DNA from: Leucobacter allii
GTDB lineage: Bacteria > Actinomycetota > Actinomycetes > Actinomycetales > Microbacteriaceae
NCBI RefSeq assembly: GCF_022919155.1
Contig: NZ_CP095045.1
Span: forward strand, 2,666,001 to 2,730,000
Reading direction: 5' to 3'
DNA: 64,000 bases
Each line of letters begins with the position of its first letter. Within the stretch, counting starts at the first letter, position 1. The notes beneath the pieces were generated by a model that was not told where the DNA came from, ran no database searches, and saw only the letters and a list, made by a program, of their open reading frames with translations. Both the position numbers and the translations under genes were made by a program. This document shows, piece after piece, positions 37,472 through 45,266 of this stretch.

Positions 37472-38166
37472 TGGCCCAGCACATCCTGCTCGTCGAGGAC
37501 GAGGAGTCGATCTCCCGCCCGCTCGCCTTCCTGCTGGAGCGGGAGGGGTACCGCGTGACGGTCGTCGACGACGGCGCACGCGCCGTGGCGTCATTCGGCG
37601 AGCAGCCCTTCGAGCTCGTGCTGCTCGACCTCATGCTCCCCGGCCTTCCCGGCACCGAGGTCTGCCGCACGATCCGGCAGACCTCGGCGGTGCCGATCAT
37701 CATGCTCACCGCGAAGGACAGCGAGATCGACATCGTCGTCGGCCTCGAGCTCGGCGCGGACGACTACATCACCAAGCCGTACTCGACGCGCGAGCTCCTC
37801 GCGCGCGTCCGGGCGGCCCTCCGCCGCGGAGGCGCCGGCGAGGAGGAGCGCGAGGACGGAGTCGACGAGCTCGTGCTCGACGAGCTCGGGATCCGCCTCG
37901 ACTCCGAGCGCCACGCGGTCGCCGTCCGCGGCGAGGAGATCTCGATGCCGCTGCGCGAATTCGAGCTGCTCGAGATGCTCATGCGCCACGCCGGACGGGT
38001 GCTCACCCGCGGCCAGCTCATCGACCGCGTCTGGGGCAGCAACTACTACGGCGACACGAAGACGCTCGACGTGCACATCAAGCGCATCCGCGCGCGCATC
38101 GAGGAGGAGCCCTCGAAACCCAAGCTCATCTCCACGGTCCGGGGGGTCGGCTACCGCTTCGGATGA
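37471..38166 (+). CDS. regX3: OmpR-family response regulator RegX3
   Basis: A 231-residue phosphate-response regulator. Receiver: ILLVEDEESISRPLAF, phosphoacceptor Asp in LVLLDLMLPGLPG, Thr in IMLTAKDSE, Lys in DDYITKPYSTREL. Output winged helix: EISMPLREFELLEMLMRHAGRVLTRGQLIDRVWG and the wing TLDVHIKRIRARIEEEP...STVRGVGYRFG. The GTG overlaps the senX3 stop (TAGTG). The PHO box upstream of senX3 implies autoregulation. A 19-bp hairpin ends the operon. Confidence 0.96.
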   Translation: MAQHILLVEDEESISRPLAFLLEREGYRVTVVDDGARAVASFGEQPFELVLLDLMLPGLPGTEVCRTIRQTSAVPIIMLTAKDSEIDIVVGLELGADDYITKPYSTRELLARVRAALRRGGAGEEEREDGVDELVLDELGIRLDSERHAVAVRGEEISMPLREFELLEMLMRHAGRVLTRGQLIDRVWGSNYYGDTKTLDVHIKRIRARIEEEPSKPKLISTVRGVGYRFG

Positions 38167-38177
38167 CCCGGCGAACG

Positions 38178-38217
38178 ACGCGGCCCCCGCGATCCCGAGG
38201 GATCGCGGGGGCCGCGT
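38178..38217. terminator. Bidirectional terminator between regX3 and the LpqE-like gene
   Basis: Arms 38178-38196 and 38199-38217 are perfect 19-nt complements with only 2 nt between them (realistic loop 4-6 nt), 11 nt after regX3 and 19 nt before the convergent stop. Confidence 0.85.
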
Positions 38218-38236
38218 CGCTACCGCGCGCCGACGG

Positions 38237-38839
38237 CTACTCGGTCTCGGCCTGCTCGACGTCGGTGACGTCGTCGCCGACATGGGACTGGTCGGCCTGC
38301 TCGTCCTCAGCGGCCGTCTTCTCCTGCGCAGCGGACTCGTCGGCGCTCTGGCTGAAGTCCGCCGGCAGCACGTAGTCGCGGTAGTCGGCGAGGGTGCCGT
38401 CGAGCACGGGCACCTCGCGCTGCAGCTCCGAGGCTCCCGCGGTCTGGAAGTAGGCAGAGACCGTCGCGCCCGGCTTGAGATCGGGGATCGTGACGAGCAC
38501 GGGGGCCTCCTCGCCCGCCGGATTGCCGAAGAGCGTGTTGCCGGTCGGCACCGTGAACTCCGCTGCGGCCCGCGACGAGCCCTCGCCGGTGAAGCTGATC
38601 GTCACGTCCTGCGGGGCGCCGGTGGAGTTGACCGCGCCGAAGACGACGTTGAAGTTCTCCCCGGTCTCATCGGCGATGAGCATGATGTTGCGCACGTGCA
38701 CGCCGCCGACGCTCACATCGATGCCGTCGCTGGGGGCGTAGGGCTCCAGAGTGCCCTGCGGTGCGATCAGGCTGCATCCGGTCGCGCCGAGCGCGAGGGC
38801 CGCCGCGAGTGCGATGGACGAGGCGATCCGAAACTTCAA
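38237..38839 (-). CDS. LpqE-like predicted lipoprotein
   Basis: A 200-residue secreted protein. A signal peptide (FRIASSIALAAALALGATGCS) ends in a lipobox-like ATGC, followed by SLIAPQGTLEPYAPSDGIDV and an immunoglobulin-like beta domain (VNSTGAPQDVTISFTG, VPTGNTLFGNPAGEEAPV, KPGATVSAYFQTAGASE). The last ~45 residues are acidic and repetitive (DESAAQEKTAAEDEQADQ). A TTG start is chosen because GGAGGA lies 5 nt upstream and the signal peptide begins there. In mycobacteria lpqE lies divergent to carD, as here. Function is unknown; a copper- or metal-binding role has been discussed for related secreted domains but is not visible in the residues. Confidence 0.8.
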   Translation of the reverse strand: MKFRIASSIALAAALALGATGCSLIAPQGTLEPYAPSDGIDVSVGGVHVRNIMLIADETGENFNVVFGAVNSTGAPQDVTISFTGEGSSRAAAEFTVPTGNTLFGNPAGEEAPVLVTIPDLKPGATVSAYFQTAGASELQREVPVLDGTLADYRDYVLPADFSQSADESAAQEKTAAEDEQADQSHVGDDVTDVEQAETE

Positions 38840-38935
38840 GGTGGTCCTCCGAGCCGAGTATCGATACCGGGGCATGCCGCTGCAGCCGCCGATCACGGTT
38901 TGGAATCATCATATCCGGCTCCGCGCAGCCGTCGC

Positions 38936-38955
38936 AGCTTAGGTGAACCTAAGCT
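38936..38955. promoter_or_regulatory. 20-nt palindrome in the lpqE-carD divergent region
   Basis: AGCTTAGG and CCTAAGCT flank a TGAA centre (perfect 8-bp arms). It lies about 97 nt from the LpqE start and 53 nt before carD. It could be an operator. A possible -10 (TATTTT, ~38973) is downstream of it in the carD direction. The arms resemble iron-box half-sites but the spacing does not fit the 19-bp DtxR/IdeR site. Confidence 0.6.
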
Positions 38956-39007
38956 CTCGAACGACAAGTGTGGTATTTTAGTGGTTGGACTGTAAAGGAG
39001 CCACTCG

Positions 39008-39493
39008 ATGCAATTTGAGGTCGGAGAGACCGTCGTCTACCCCCACCACGGCGCAGCCAAGATCATCGAGGTGAAGAAGCGCAAGCTCGGCGGCGAAGAG
39101 AAGATCTTCCTGAAGCTGCAGGTCAACCAGGGCGATCTGACGATCGAGGTCCCTGCGGAGAACTGCGACCTCGTCGGCGTGCGCGATGTCATCGATCAGG
39201 AGGGCCTCGAGCGCGTGTTCGAGGTGCTGCGCGCGCCGTTCACCGAGGAGCCGACCAACTGGTCCCGCCGATACAAGGCGAACCTCGAGAAGCTCGCCTC
39301 GGGCGACGTGATCAAGGTGTCCGAGGTCGTCCGCGACCTGTGGCGCCGCGACCAGGAGGTCCGTTCGCTCTCCGCCGGCGAGAAGCGGATGCTCGCGAAG
39401 GCCCGTCAGATCCTCGTGTCCGAGCTCGCGCTCGCCGAGAAGACCGACGAGGAGCAGGCCTCCGAGGTGCTCGACCAGGTGCTCGCCTCCTAG
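39008..39493 (+). CDS. carD: RNA polymerase-binding transcription factor CarD
   Basis: CarD binds the RNA polymerase beta lobe and stabilises open complexes at rRNA and housekeeping promoters. The 161-residue protein has the N-terminal RNAP-interaction domain ([35 protein letters not shown]), then the helical DNA-binding domain with the minor-groove Trp in [26 protein letters not shown] lies about 7 nt before the ATG. A strong terminator follows, so carD is likely monocistronic although ispD begins 107 nt later. Confidence 0.97.
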   Translation: MQFEVGETVVYPHHGAAKIIEVKKRKLGGEEKIFLKLQVNQGDLTIEVPAENCDLVGVRDVIDQEGLERVFEVLRAPFTEEPTNWSRRYKANLEKLASGDVIKVSEVVRDLWRRDQEVRSLSAGEKRMLAKARQILVSELALAEKTDEEQASEVLDQVLAS

Positions 39494-39527
39494 CGACCGC
39501 CGTCGGCTCCCCGGGGCATCGCCCCGT

Positions 39528-39570
39528 GCGCAGGGCGTCCCGCCGATGGCGGGGCGCCCTGCGCGTCTTT
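39528..39570 (+). terminator. Terminator after carD
   Basis: Arms 39528-39544 and 39548-39564 form a 17-bp stem with one G-U pair, followed by gtcttt, a short U-rich end. Confidence 0.8.
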
Positions 39571-39587
39571 CGGAGAGCGGCGGCGGG

Positions 39588-39593
39588 TACGCT
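39588..39593 (+). promoter_or_regulatory. -10 box TACGCT, leaderless ispD promoter
   Basis: TACGCT, 6 nt (ggccct), ATG 39600. It sets the ispD start 18 codons after the first in-frame start-like codon. Confidence 0.6.
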
Positions 39594-39599
39594 GGCCCT

Positions 39600-40379
39600 A
39601 TGCGCAGCTCCCCGCCTCCGACCGGGCAGGCGCCGGTCATCCCGCCCCATGCCCTCGCGACGCTCGGCGTCGTGCTCGTCGCCGCCGGCCGGGGCGAGCG
39701 CCTCGGCGCCAGCGTCCCGAAGGCCTTCGTCGAGCTGCGCGGCCGCACGCTCGTGGAGTTCGGGATCGCGGTCGTGACCTCGCTCCCCCACCGCGGCCAT
39801 CTCGTCGTGGTGGTGCCCGAGGACCGCGCGGCGCAGACCCTGGATCTCGTCGATCGCATCCTCCCCGCCGAGACCGGCTGGGACGTCTCGGTCGTCCCCG
39901 GCGGCCGCACGCGGAACGAATCGGTGCGCTTCGGCGTCGATGCGCTCCCCGGCGCCATCGACACCGTGCTCGTGCACGACGCCGCGCGCCCCTTCGCGAG
40001 CGCCGAGCTCTTCGAGCGCGTCATCGCGGAGGTGCGGGCGAGCGGCGACGCGGTCGTGCCGGCTCAGCCGGTCATCGACACGATCAAGCGGGTCGCTCCG
40101 GGGGGTCTCGTCACCGAGACCGTGGATCGCGGGGACCTCGTCGCCGTGCAGACCCCGCAGGGCTTCCCCCGCGAGCTCCTCGCGGCCGCGCAGGCGGCGC
40201 CCGACGACGCCGAGCACGCCCCGCCCACCGACGACGCCGAGCTCGTGCAGCGGGCGGGCGGGCGGGTCCGCGTCGTGGCCGGCGAACTCCGCGCCCACAA
40301 GCTCACCGGCCCGGCCGATCTCGTGCTCCTCGAGCACGTCCTCGCCGCGAAGCTGCTGGAGATCGGGGCGGAGGCGTGA
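39600..40379 (+). CDS. ispD: 2-C-methyl-D-erythritol 4-phosphate cytidylyltransferase IspD
   Basis: Third step of the MEP isoprenoid pathway: CTP plus MEP gives CDP-ME. The 259-residue protein has the nucleotide-binding signature VVLVAAGRGERLGASVPKAFVEL, the GGRTRNESVRFG loop, the conserved VLVHDAARPF segment and VQTPQGF. Residues 1-18 are a short Pro-rich extension before the core. Its stop overlaps the ispF GTG (GTGA), so the two consecutive-pathway enzymes are co-translated. Confidence 0.95.
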   Translation: MRSSPPPTGQAPVIPPHALATLGVVLVAAGRGERLGASVPKAFVELRGRTLVEFGIAVVTSLPHRGHLVVVVPEDRAAQTLDLVDRILPAETGWDVSVVPGGRTRNESVRFGVDALPGAIDTVLVHDAARPFASAELFERVIAEVRASGDAVVPAQPVIDTIKRVAPGGLVTETVDRGDLVAVQTPQGFPRELLAAAQAAPDDAEHAPPTDDAELVQRAGGRVRVVAGELRAHKLTGPADLVLLEHVLAAKLLEIGAEA

Positions 40380-40870
40380 TCCGGGTCGGCACCGGCGTCG
40401 ACGTGCACGCCTACGACGCGGCCGTTCCGCTGCGCCTCGCGGGCCTCGACTGGCCGGGCGAGCCGGGTCTCGCGGGCCACAGCGACGGCGACGCGGTCTG
40501 CCACGCCATCGTCGACGCGCTGCTCTCGGCGGCCGGCCTCGGCGATATCGGCGGCCTCGTCGGGGTCGACGGCACCACCACCGCGAACGCCGACAGCACG
40601 GGCTTCCTGGAGCTGGCGCGCGCCCGCCTCGCGGAGGCCGGCTGGGCTCCGGTGAACGTGTCCGCGCAGCTCGTCGGCCCGTCCCCGAAGCTCGCGCCCC
40701 GGCGCGCGGAGGCGCAGTCGACGCTCTCTGCGCTCCTCGGCGCCCCGGTGTCCCTCGGGGCCACGACCACCGATCATCTGGGCTTCACGGGCCGCGGCGA
40801 GGGCCTCGCCGTCATCGCGACGGCCCTCATCGAGCGGTCCTCGGCGCCGCCGACGGATCAGCCCGCGTAG
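40376..40870 (+). CDS. ispF: 2-C-methyl-D-erythritol 2,4-cyclodiphosphate synthase IspF
   Basis: Fifth step of the MEP pathway, cyclising CDP-ME-2-phosphate. The 164-residue protein has the metal ligands Asp and His in GTGVDVHAY, GLAGHSDGDAVCHAIVDALL with the third ligand His, LGDIG, and the substrate loop ATTTDHLGFTGRGEGLA. The usual phosphate-site segment is present with the family spacing. The last four codons overlap the end of convergent purM by 13 nt. The enzyme is trimeric in the family. Confidence 0.95.
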   Translation: MIRVGTGVDVHAYDAAVPLRLAGLDWPGEPGLAGHSDGDAVCHAIVDALLSAAGLGDIGGLVGVDGTTTANADSTGFLELARARLAEAGWAPVNVSAQLVGPSPKLAPRRAEAQSTLSALLGAPVSLGATTTDHLGFTGRGEGLAVIATALIERSSAPPTDQPA

Positions 40871-41982
40871 CTCCCGACCAGGCGCACCGCGCCGCCGTCG
40901 ACGCCCTTCGCACCCTGCTCGAAGCCCGCGAGATCGCGGGAGGAGGTCGACACGGCTCCCACCACCCACGTGTCGAGCCCCTCGGCCGTGAGCGCGGCGG
41001 CCAGCTGCGGCGCCTTCGCGGCGTCCACGACCGCGAACATGCCGATCCCGAGGTTCCACGCGCCCTCGAGCGACTCGAGCGAGTGCGCCCCGAGCTCGGC
41101 GAGGTGTCGGAAGACCGGCAGCGGCGACCAGGAGGCGCGATCCACCTCGACCCACGCCCCCCGCGGCAGCACCCGCGCGAGGTTCGCCGCGATCCCGCCG
41201 CCGGTGACGTGGCTGAGCACGTGGACCGCGCTGGTGCCGTCGGCCCCCGCGAGCTCGGGGTCCTCGAGCACGCGCAGCAGCGGGGCCGTGTAGAGCGCGG
41301 TCGGGGTGAGGAGCGCCTCGCCGTAGCTCGCTCCGAGCTCCGCGCTGCGGTCGGTGTAGGCGATGCCCCGCTCGGCGAGGATGTGCCGCACCAGCGAGAA
41401 GCCGTTGGAGTGCAGGCCGGAGGCGGCCATCGCGAGCACGACGTCGCCGTCGCGCACCCGGTCGGGGGCGAGCATCCGATCCGCCTCGACGACGCCCGTC
41501 GCCGCGCCGGCGACGTCGTACTCGTCCGGGCCGAGGAGCCCCGGGTGCTCCGCGGTCTCGCCGCCGACGAGCGCCGTTCCGGTCGCCTCGCAGGCGCCCG
41601 CGATGCCCCGCACGATGTCGGCGATGCGCTCGGGGACCACCTTGCCGCAGGCGATGTAGTCGGTCATGAAGAGCGGCTTCGCGCCGACGACGACGATGTC
41701 GTCGACGACCATCGCCACGAGGTCCTGGCCGATGGTGTCGTGCTTGTCGATCGCCTGGGCGATCGCGACCTTCGTGCCGACCCCGTCCGTCGAGGAGGCG
41801 AGCAGCGGCCGGCGGTAGCCGAGCAGCGCCGAGGCGTCGAACATGCCGGCGAAGCCGCCGACGCCGCCGAGCACCTCGGGGCCCTGCGTGCGGGCGACCG
41901 CCGACTTCATCAGCTCGACCGCGAGGTCTCCGGCGGCGGTGTCCACTCCGGACTGGGCATAGATCGACGCGTTTTCGCTCAC
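40858..41982 (-). CDS. purM: Phosphoribosylformylglycinamidine cyclo-ligase PurM
   Basis: Purine step 5: FGAM plus ATP gives AIR. The 374-residue protein shows YAQSGVDTAAGDLAVELMK, the substrate loop GGFAGMFD, LLASSTDGVGTKVAIA, the catalytic-domain motif ALVGGETAEHPG, MAASGLHSNGFSLVR and SHVTGGGIAANLARVLP. GTG 41982 follows a TACGCT box by 6 nt. It is divergent from purF (109 nt apart) and overlaps ispF at its 3' end by 13 nt, a tail-to-tail overlap without room for a terminator. Confidence 0.96.
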   Translation of the reverse strand: MSENASIYAQSGVDTAAGDLAVELMKSAVARTQGPEVLGGVGGFAGMFDASALLGYRRPLLASSTDGVGTKVAIAQAIDKHDTIGQDLVAMVVDDIVVVGAKPLFMTDYIACGKVVPERIADIVRGIAGACEATGTALVGGETAEHPGLLGPDEYDVAGAATGVVEADRMLAPDRVRDGDVVLAMAASGLHSNGFSLVRHILAERGIAYTDRSAELGASYGEALLTPTALYTAPLLRVLEDPELAGADGTSAVHVLSHVTGGGIAANLARVLPRGAWVEVDRASWSPLPVFRHLAELGAHSLESLEGAWNLGIGMFAVVDAAKAPQLAAALTAEGLDTWVVGAVSTSSRDLAGFEQGAKGVDGGAVRLVGSYAG

Positions 41983-41988
41983 GGTTCC

Positions 41989-41994
41989 AGCGTA
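41989..41994 (-). promoter_or_regulatory. -10 box TACGCT, leaderless purM promoter
   Basis: Reverse strand TACGCT, 6 nt (ggaacc), GTG 41982. Confidence 0.6.
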
Positions 41995-42090
41995 CCCTGC
42001 CCCGAGCGGGCCCACCCGCGGCGTGTGGGACACTAGAGGGTGCGCCTCGTCGGGCGCTCCACCCACTTCGCAGGGAGCAATCACAACAGC

Positions 42091-43551
42091 ATGTGCGGCA
42101 TCGTCGGTATCGTCTCGTCCGAACCCGTCAACCAGCGAATCTACGACAGTCTGCTGCTCCTGCAGCACCGCGGCCAGGACTCGACCGGCATCGCGACGCT
42201 GGAGGGCGACTTCTTCCACATGGTGAAGACGAAGGGCCAGGTGCGCGAGGCCTACCGGACGCGAGACATGCGCAGCCTCATGGGCAACGTCGGCCTCGGC
42301 CACGTGCGCTACGCGACCCGAGGCTCCGCGGCTCAGGAGGAGGAGGCGCAGCCCTTCTACGTCGGCGCGCCCTACGGCATCATCCTCGTCCACAACGGCA
42401 ACCTGACGAACACGCGGGAGCTCACCGCCGAGCTCTACAACGTGGATCGCCGCCACCTCAACACGCATTCCGACACCGAGCTGCTGCTCAACGTGCTCGC
42501 GAACGAGCTGCAGGCGGGCATCTCGGGGCTCTCCCTCGATTCCGAGCAGGTCTTCGACGCCGTGGCTCGCGTGCACGAGCGCGTCGAGGGCTCCTACGCG
42601 ACCATCGCGCTCATCGCGGGGCACGGCCTGCTCGCCTTCCGGGATCCCTTCGGGATCCGCCCGCTCGTGCTCGGCCGCCGCGATGGCGCGAACGGCCAGG
42701 ACGAGTGGATCGTCGCCTCCGAGTCGCTCGTGCTCGAGTCCGGCGGCTACGAGACCGTGCGCGACGTGGAACCGGGCGAGGCCATTCTCATCTCCCCCGA
42801 CGGCGCGCTCGAGTCCCGCCAGTGCGCGCAGCGACCGCGGCTCGTGCCGTGCGCCTTCGAGTACATCTACCTCGCGCGCCCCGACTCGGTGCTGAGCGGC
42901 ATCTCGGTGTACGACGCGCGGCTCCGCCTCGGCGACGTGCTCGCGGAGGAGATCCGCGAGCAGCTGCCCGACGTGGATATCGACGTCGTGATGCCGATCC
43001 CCGATTCGGGGCGGCCGAGCGCCATGCAGCTCGCGCAGAAGCTCGGCATCGACTACCGCGAGGGCTTCTTCAAGAACCACTACGTCGGCCGCACCTTCAT
43101 CATGCCGGGCCAGGCCGTGCGCAAGCGCAGCGTGCGCCAGAAGCTCAACGCGATGAGCTCGGAGTTCGCCGGCAAGAACGTGCTGCTCGTCGACGACTCG
43201 ATCGTCCGCGGCACGACCTCCCGGGAGATCGTGGAGATGGCGCGCGCCGCCGGTGCGAAGTCCGTGATCTTCGCCTCCGCCGCGCCGCCCGTCGTGTACC
43301 CGCACGTCTACGGCATCAACATGCCGTCGCGCAAGGAGCTCATCGCCCATGGCCGGACGACCGAGGAGATCGCCGCGGAGCTCGGGGCCGACCATCTGGT
43401 GTATATGAGCGTCGAGGGGATGCGCCGGGCGATCCTCGCCGGGCAGGATCGCGTCACCGAGCTCGAAGACAGCTGTTTCTCCGGCAGCTACGTCACCGGC
43501 GACGTCGACGAGGAGTACCTGTCCTGGGTCGAGGCCACGCAGGAGAGCTGA
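42091..43551 (+). CDS. purF: Amidophosphoribosyltransferase PurF
   Basis: First committed step of purine synthesis: PRPP plus glutamine gives phosphoribosylamine. The 486-residue protein must begin MCGIVGIVSS because the Cys after Met is the glutaminase nucleophile once Met is removed. Further marks: LLLLQHRGQDSTG, LGHVRYATRG, LVHNGNLTN, DTELLL, FRDPFGIRPL, and the PRPP-binding loop VLLVDDSIVRGTTSREIV. No propeptide is present. No strong ribosome-binding site lies near; GGGAG is 14 nt away. A possible promoter near 42030 would leave a ~50-nt leader. A 21-bp hairpin follows. Confidence 0.97.
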   Translation: MCGIVGIVSSEPVNQRIYDSLLLLQHRGQDSTGIATLEGDFFHMVKTKGQVREAYRTRDMRSLMGNVGLGHVRYATRGSAAQEEEAQPFYVGAPYGIILVHNGNLTNTRELTAELYNVDRRHLNTHSDTELLLNVLANELQAGISGLSLDSEQVFDAVARVHERVEGSYATIALIAGHGLLAFRDPFGIRPLVLGRRDGANGQDEWIVASESLVLESGGYETVRDVEPGEAILISPDGALESRQCAQRPRLVPCAFEYIYLARPDSVLSGISVYDARLRLGDVLAEEIREQLPDVDIDVVMPIPDSGRPSAMQLAQKLGIDYREGFFKNHYVGRTFIMPGQAVRKRSVRQKLNAMSSEFAGKNVLLVDDSIVRGTTSREIVEMARAAGAKSVIFASAAPPVVYPHVYGINMPSRKELIAHGRTTEEIAAELGADHLVYMSVEGMRRAILAGQDRVTELEDSCFSGSYVTGDVDEEYLSWVEATQES

Positions 43552-43552
43552 A

Positions 43553-43598
43553 CGAACCGGGCTCCCCGCCGCGGCGTCGCGGCGGGGAGCCCGGTTCG
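43553..43598. terminator. Bidirectional terminator between purF and tatA
   Basis: A perfect 21-bp stem (43553-43573 with 43578-43598) and a 4-nt loop (gcgt) begin 2 nt after the purF stop; convergent tatA ends 9 nt beyond. Confidence 0.88.
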
Positions 43599-43606
43599 AT
43601 TGCCGG

Positions 43607-43909
43607 TCAGTTCGCCGGCTTGTCCGGTCGTTCCGGATCGTCGTCGGGGCGCTCGGCCCGGGTGCCGCTCGACGCCGGCCGATCCTCCGGGGCGCTCGCG
43701 CGGGGCGCGGTGTCCGGGGCGGCTCCCGACTGCGCGGCCTCATCGGCGCCCGCGTCCGCTTCGCCGTTCTTGCCGCCGACCTCCTTCTTGAGGATGCGCA
43801 TCGACTGGCCCAGGCTCTTCGCGAGCCCCGGGAGCTTCGGCGCGCCGAACAGCAGGAGGACGATGAAGAGGATGACCAGCAGCGTGGGGCCGGACAGATT
43901 ACCGAACAT
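43607..43909 (-). CDS. tatA: Sec-independent translocase component TatA/TatE (long-tail copy)
   Basis: A 100-residue single-helix protein: MFGNLSGPTLLVILFIVLLLFGAPKLPGLAKSLGQS, the TatA signature (transmembrane helix, FGxxKLP hinge, amphipathic helix). The last ~50 residues are a charged Asp/Ala/Pro tail (ERPDDDPERPDKPAN). TatA polymerises to pass folded proteins across the membrane. It is nearly identical over residues 10-44 to the shorter copy upstream. No tatC or tatB gene is in the window. It is co-oriented with the short copy 56 nt upstream; a small hairpin lies between. Confidence 0.92.
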   Translation of the reverse strand: MFGNLSGPTLLVILFIVLLLFGAPKLPGLAKSLGQSMRILKKEVGGKNGEADAGADEAAQSGAAPDTAPRASAPEDRPASSGTRAERPDDDPERPDKPAN

Positions 43910-43930
43910 GCGGGTGGGCTCCGATCATTG

Positions 43931-43959
43931 GCGTCCGACCAGTATGGCAGGTCGGACGC
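43931..43959 (-). terminator. Hairpin between the two tatA genes
   Basis: Arms 43931-43940 and 43950-43959 (GCGTCCGACC/GGTCGGACGC, 10 bp) with a 9-nt loop. It may attenuate read-through from the short tatA into the long one. Confidence 0.55.
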
Positions 43960-43965
43960 ATCGCG

Positions 43966-44139
43966 CTACTCCGACTTCGCCGGCGGAGTGCCCTCGCCGT
44001 CGGAGCTGACCTCCTTCTTGAGGATGCGCATCGACTGGCCCAGGCTCTTCGCGAGCCCCGGCAGCTTCGGCGCGCCGAACAGCAGCAGAATGACGAAGAG
44101 GATGACGAGCAGGTGCCATCCGCTGAGGTTCCCGAGCAT
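43966..44139 (-). CDS. tatA: Second TatA/TatE-type protein, 57 residues
   Basis: A short gene: MLGNLSGWHLLVILFVILLLFGAPKLPGLAKSLGQS, then a brief tail ending PPAKSE. It has the same helix-hinge-amphipathic layout as the next gene and shares about 37 of the first 44 residues, so the pair looks like a recent tandem duplication with divergent tails. At 57 residues it is near the minimum for a functional TatA (TatE is 67 in E. coli). It lies 33 nt downstream of a two-helix membrane protein gene on the same strand. Confidence 0.88.
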   Translation of the reverse strand: MLGNLSGWHLLVILFVILLLFGAPKLPGLAKSLGQSMRILKKEVSSDGEGTPPAKSE

Positions 44140-44172
44140 GGGGTTCTCCGATCGAGTCGTGTACGTCCGCGA

Positions 44173-44643
44173 TTATCGCACGTCGGCCTGGATGGCGACG
44201 CCGCCACCGCTGCGGCGCTTCGCGACGCGGCCGAGGACGAGCGCGAGGACGCCGCCGAGGCAGAGCCCGATGGCCCCGCCGACGAGCAGCATGAGGCCCA
44301 TCGCCTGGGCCATCGTGTACTCGGCGTCCTCGTCGATCGGGAAGAACAGGCAGGCGAGCGCGGCGAGCACGCCGCCGAGGACGGCGCCTCCGATGAGGAC
44401 GCGCCCGTAGCGCACGGAGCGCTGCAGCACGACCTCCCGCTCGACGGTCTCGACGATCGGCTCGCGCGGTGCGTCCTGCGAAGCCTCTTCCGGCGCTGCC
44501 GCGGCCGCGGGGGCGGGCTCGGCCGCCGGGCGATCCGGCTCGGCCGCGGCGCGGCGCTCGGGCGCGACCGGCTCCGCGGGATCGACGGGGGTGTCGGCGG
44601 GATCCTGCCGCGGCGTTCCGGACGCGGCATCGGGCGTACTCAT
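44173..44643 (-). CDS. Two-helix membrane protein with an Ala/Pro/Glu-rich N-terminus
   Basis: A 156-residue protein. Residues 1-70 are a disordered Ala/Pro/Asp/Glu stretch. Two membrane helices follow: GRVLIGGAVLGGVLAALACLFF, then AQAMGLMLLVGGAIGLCLGGVLALVLG, with a basic C-terminus (RVAKRRSGGG). No family is recognised with confidence; similar small proteins are found next to purF/tatA-like clusters in Microbacteriaceae. The ATG follows a GAGAAT box by 6 nt. It is the first gene of a likely unit with the two tatA genes. Confidence 0.7.
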   Translation of the reverse strand: MSTPDAASGTPRQDPADTPVDPAEPVAPERRAAAEPDRPAAEPAPAAAAAPEEASQDAPREPIVETVEREVVLQRSVRYGRVLIGGAVLGGVLAALACLFFPIDEDAEYTMAQAMGLMLLVGGAIGLCLGGVLALVLGRVAKRRSGGGVAIQADVR

Positions 44644-44689
44644 GCCTCCATTCTCGCAGCCGTTCGCTGGACGATTCACCACAGTCCCG

Positions 44690-44790
44690 GCGGCCCGCCT
44701 GATCCGCCCGCCCGATCCTCCCGCCCGACCTGATCCGCGCGCCCGATCCTCCCGCCCGATCCGCGCGCCCGACCTGATCCGTCCGCCCCA
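44690..44790. repeat. Degenerate GATCC/CCCGCCC tandem repeat, intergenic
   Basis: About eight imperfect copies of a 10-14-nt unit (CCCGATCCTCCCGC, CCTGATCCGCGCGC and variants) fill the gap between two minus-strand genes. Copies alternate in length, so it looks like a slippage-made repeat rather than a regulatory array. No open gene crosses it with coding character. Confidence 0.6.
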
Positions 44791-44871
44791 CCTGCTTCGC
44801 ACGTCAGTAGGTGTGGCTTATTCGGCTCCAGAGTCGCAACTCCTGGCGTGCGACGGGAGCGGCCGCCGGAA

Positions 44872-45231
44872 TCAGACGCGTACGAGCGGGAGCAGACCGA
44901 CGAGTTCCGCCCGGGACCCCGAGGCGCGGACGCGAGCCTCGGCGATCGCGGTCTCCCAGTCGAGCTCCCCCGTGGCGAGCGCGATCCAGGTCGCGGGATC
45001 CGTCTCGATCACGTTCGGCGGCGTGCCGCGGGTGTGCCGAGGCCCCTGCACGCACTGCGTCGCGCCGAACGGAGGCACGCGCACCTCGACGGTGTTGCCC
45101 GGAGCGCGCTCCGCGAGCTCCTCGAGCAGGTAGCGGACGGCCGTGGCCAGCACCGCTCGCGCCGCGCCGCCCGTCCGCGCCTCCGCGAGCGCGGCACGGC
45201 CGTCATCGATCGGGATCCTCCGCTTCGCCAC
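44872..45231 (-). CDS. Sterol-carrier-like (SCP_3) family protein
   Basis: A 119-residue protein: a helical N-terminus (DDGRAALAEARTGGAARAVLATAVRYLLEELAERAPG), then VEVRVPPFGATQCVQGPRHTRGTPPNVIETDPATWIALATGELDWETAI, the fold signature of bacterial SCP-2-like lipid-binding proteins. Members of this small actinobacterial family are often encoded beside purine genes, as here. Ligand and role are unknown. The GTG is set by a TAGGCT box 6 nt upstream. Confidence 0.75.
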   Translation of the reverse strand: MAKRRIPIDDGRAALAEARTGGAARAVLATAVRYLLEELAERAPGNTVEVRVPPFGATQCVQGPRHTRGTPPNVIETDPATWIALATGELDWETAIAEARVRASGSRAELVGLLPLVRV

Positions 45232-45237
45232 CCTCCC

Positions 45238-45243
45238 AGCCTA
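45238..45243 (-). promoter_or_regulatory. -10 box TAGGCT, leaderless promoter of the SCP-like gene
   Basis: Reverse strand TAGGCT, 6 nt (gggagg), GTG 45231. Confidence 0.55.
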
Positions 45244-45266
45244 GCGACGCCGGATCCCCGGGCCGT

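Noticed and set aside
38936-38955. DtxR/IdeR iron box upstream of carD
   Set aside because: TTAGG and CCTAA half-sites are present but separated by 4 nt instead of 9, so the 19-bp site is not formed.
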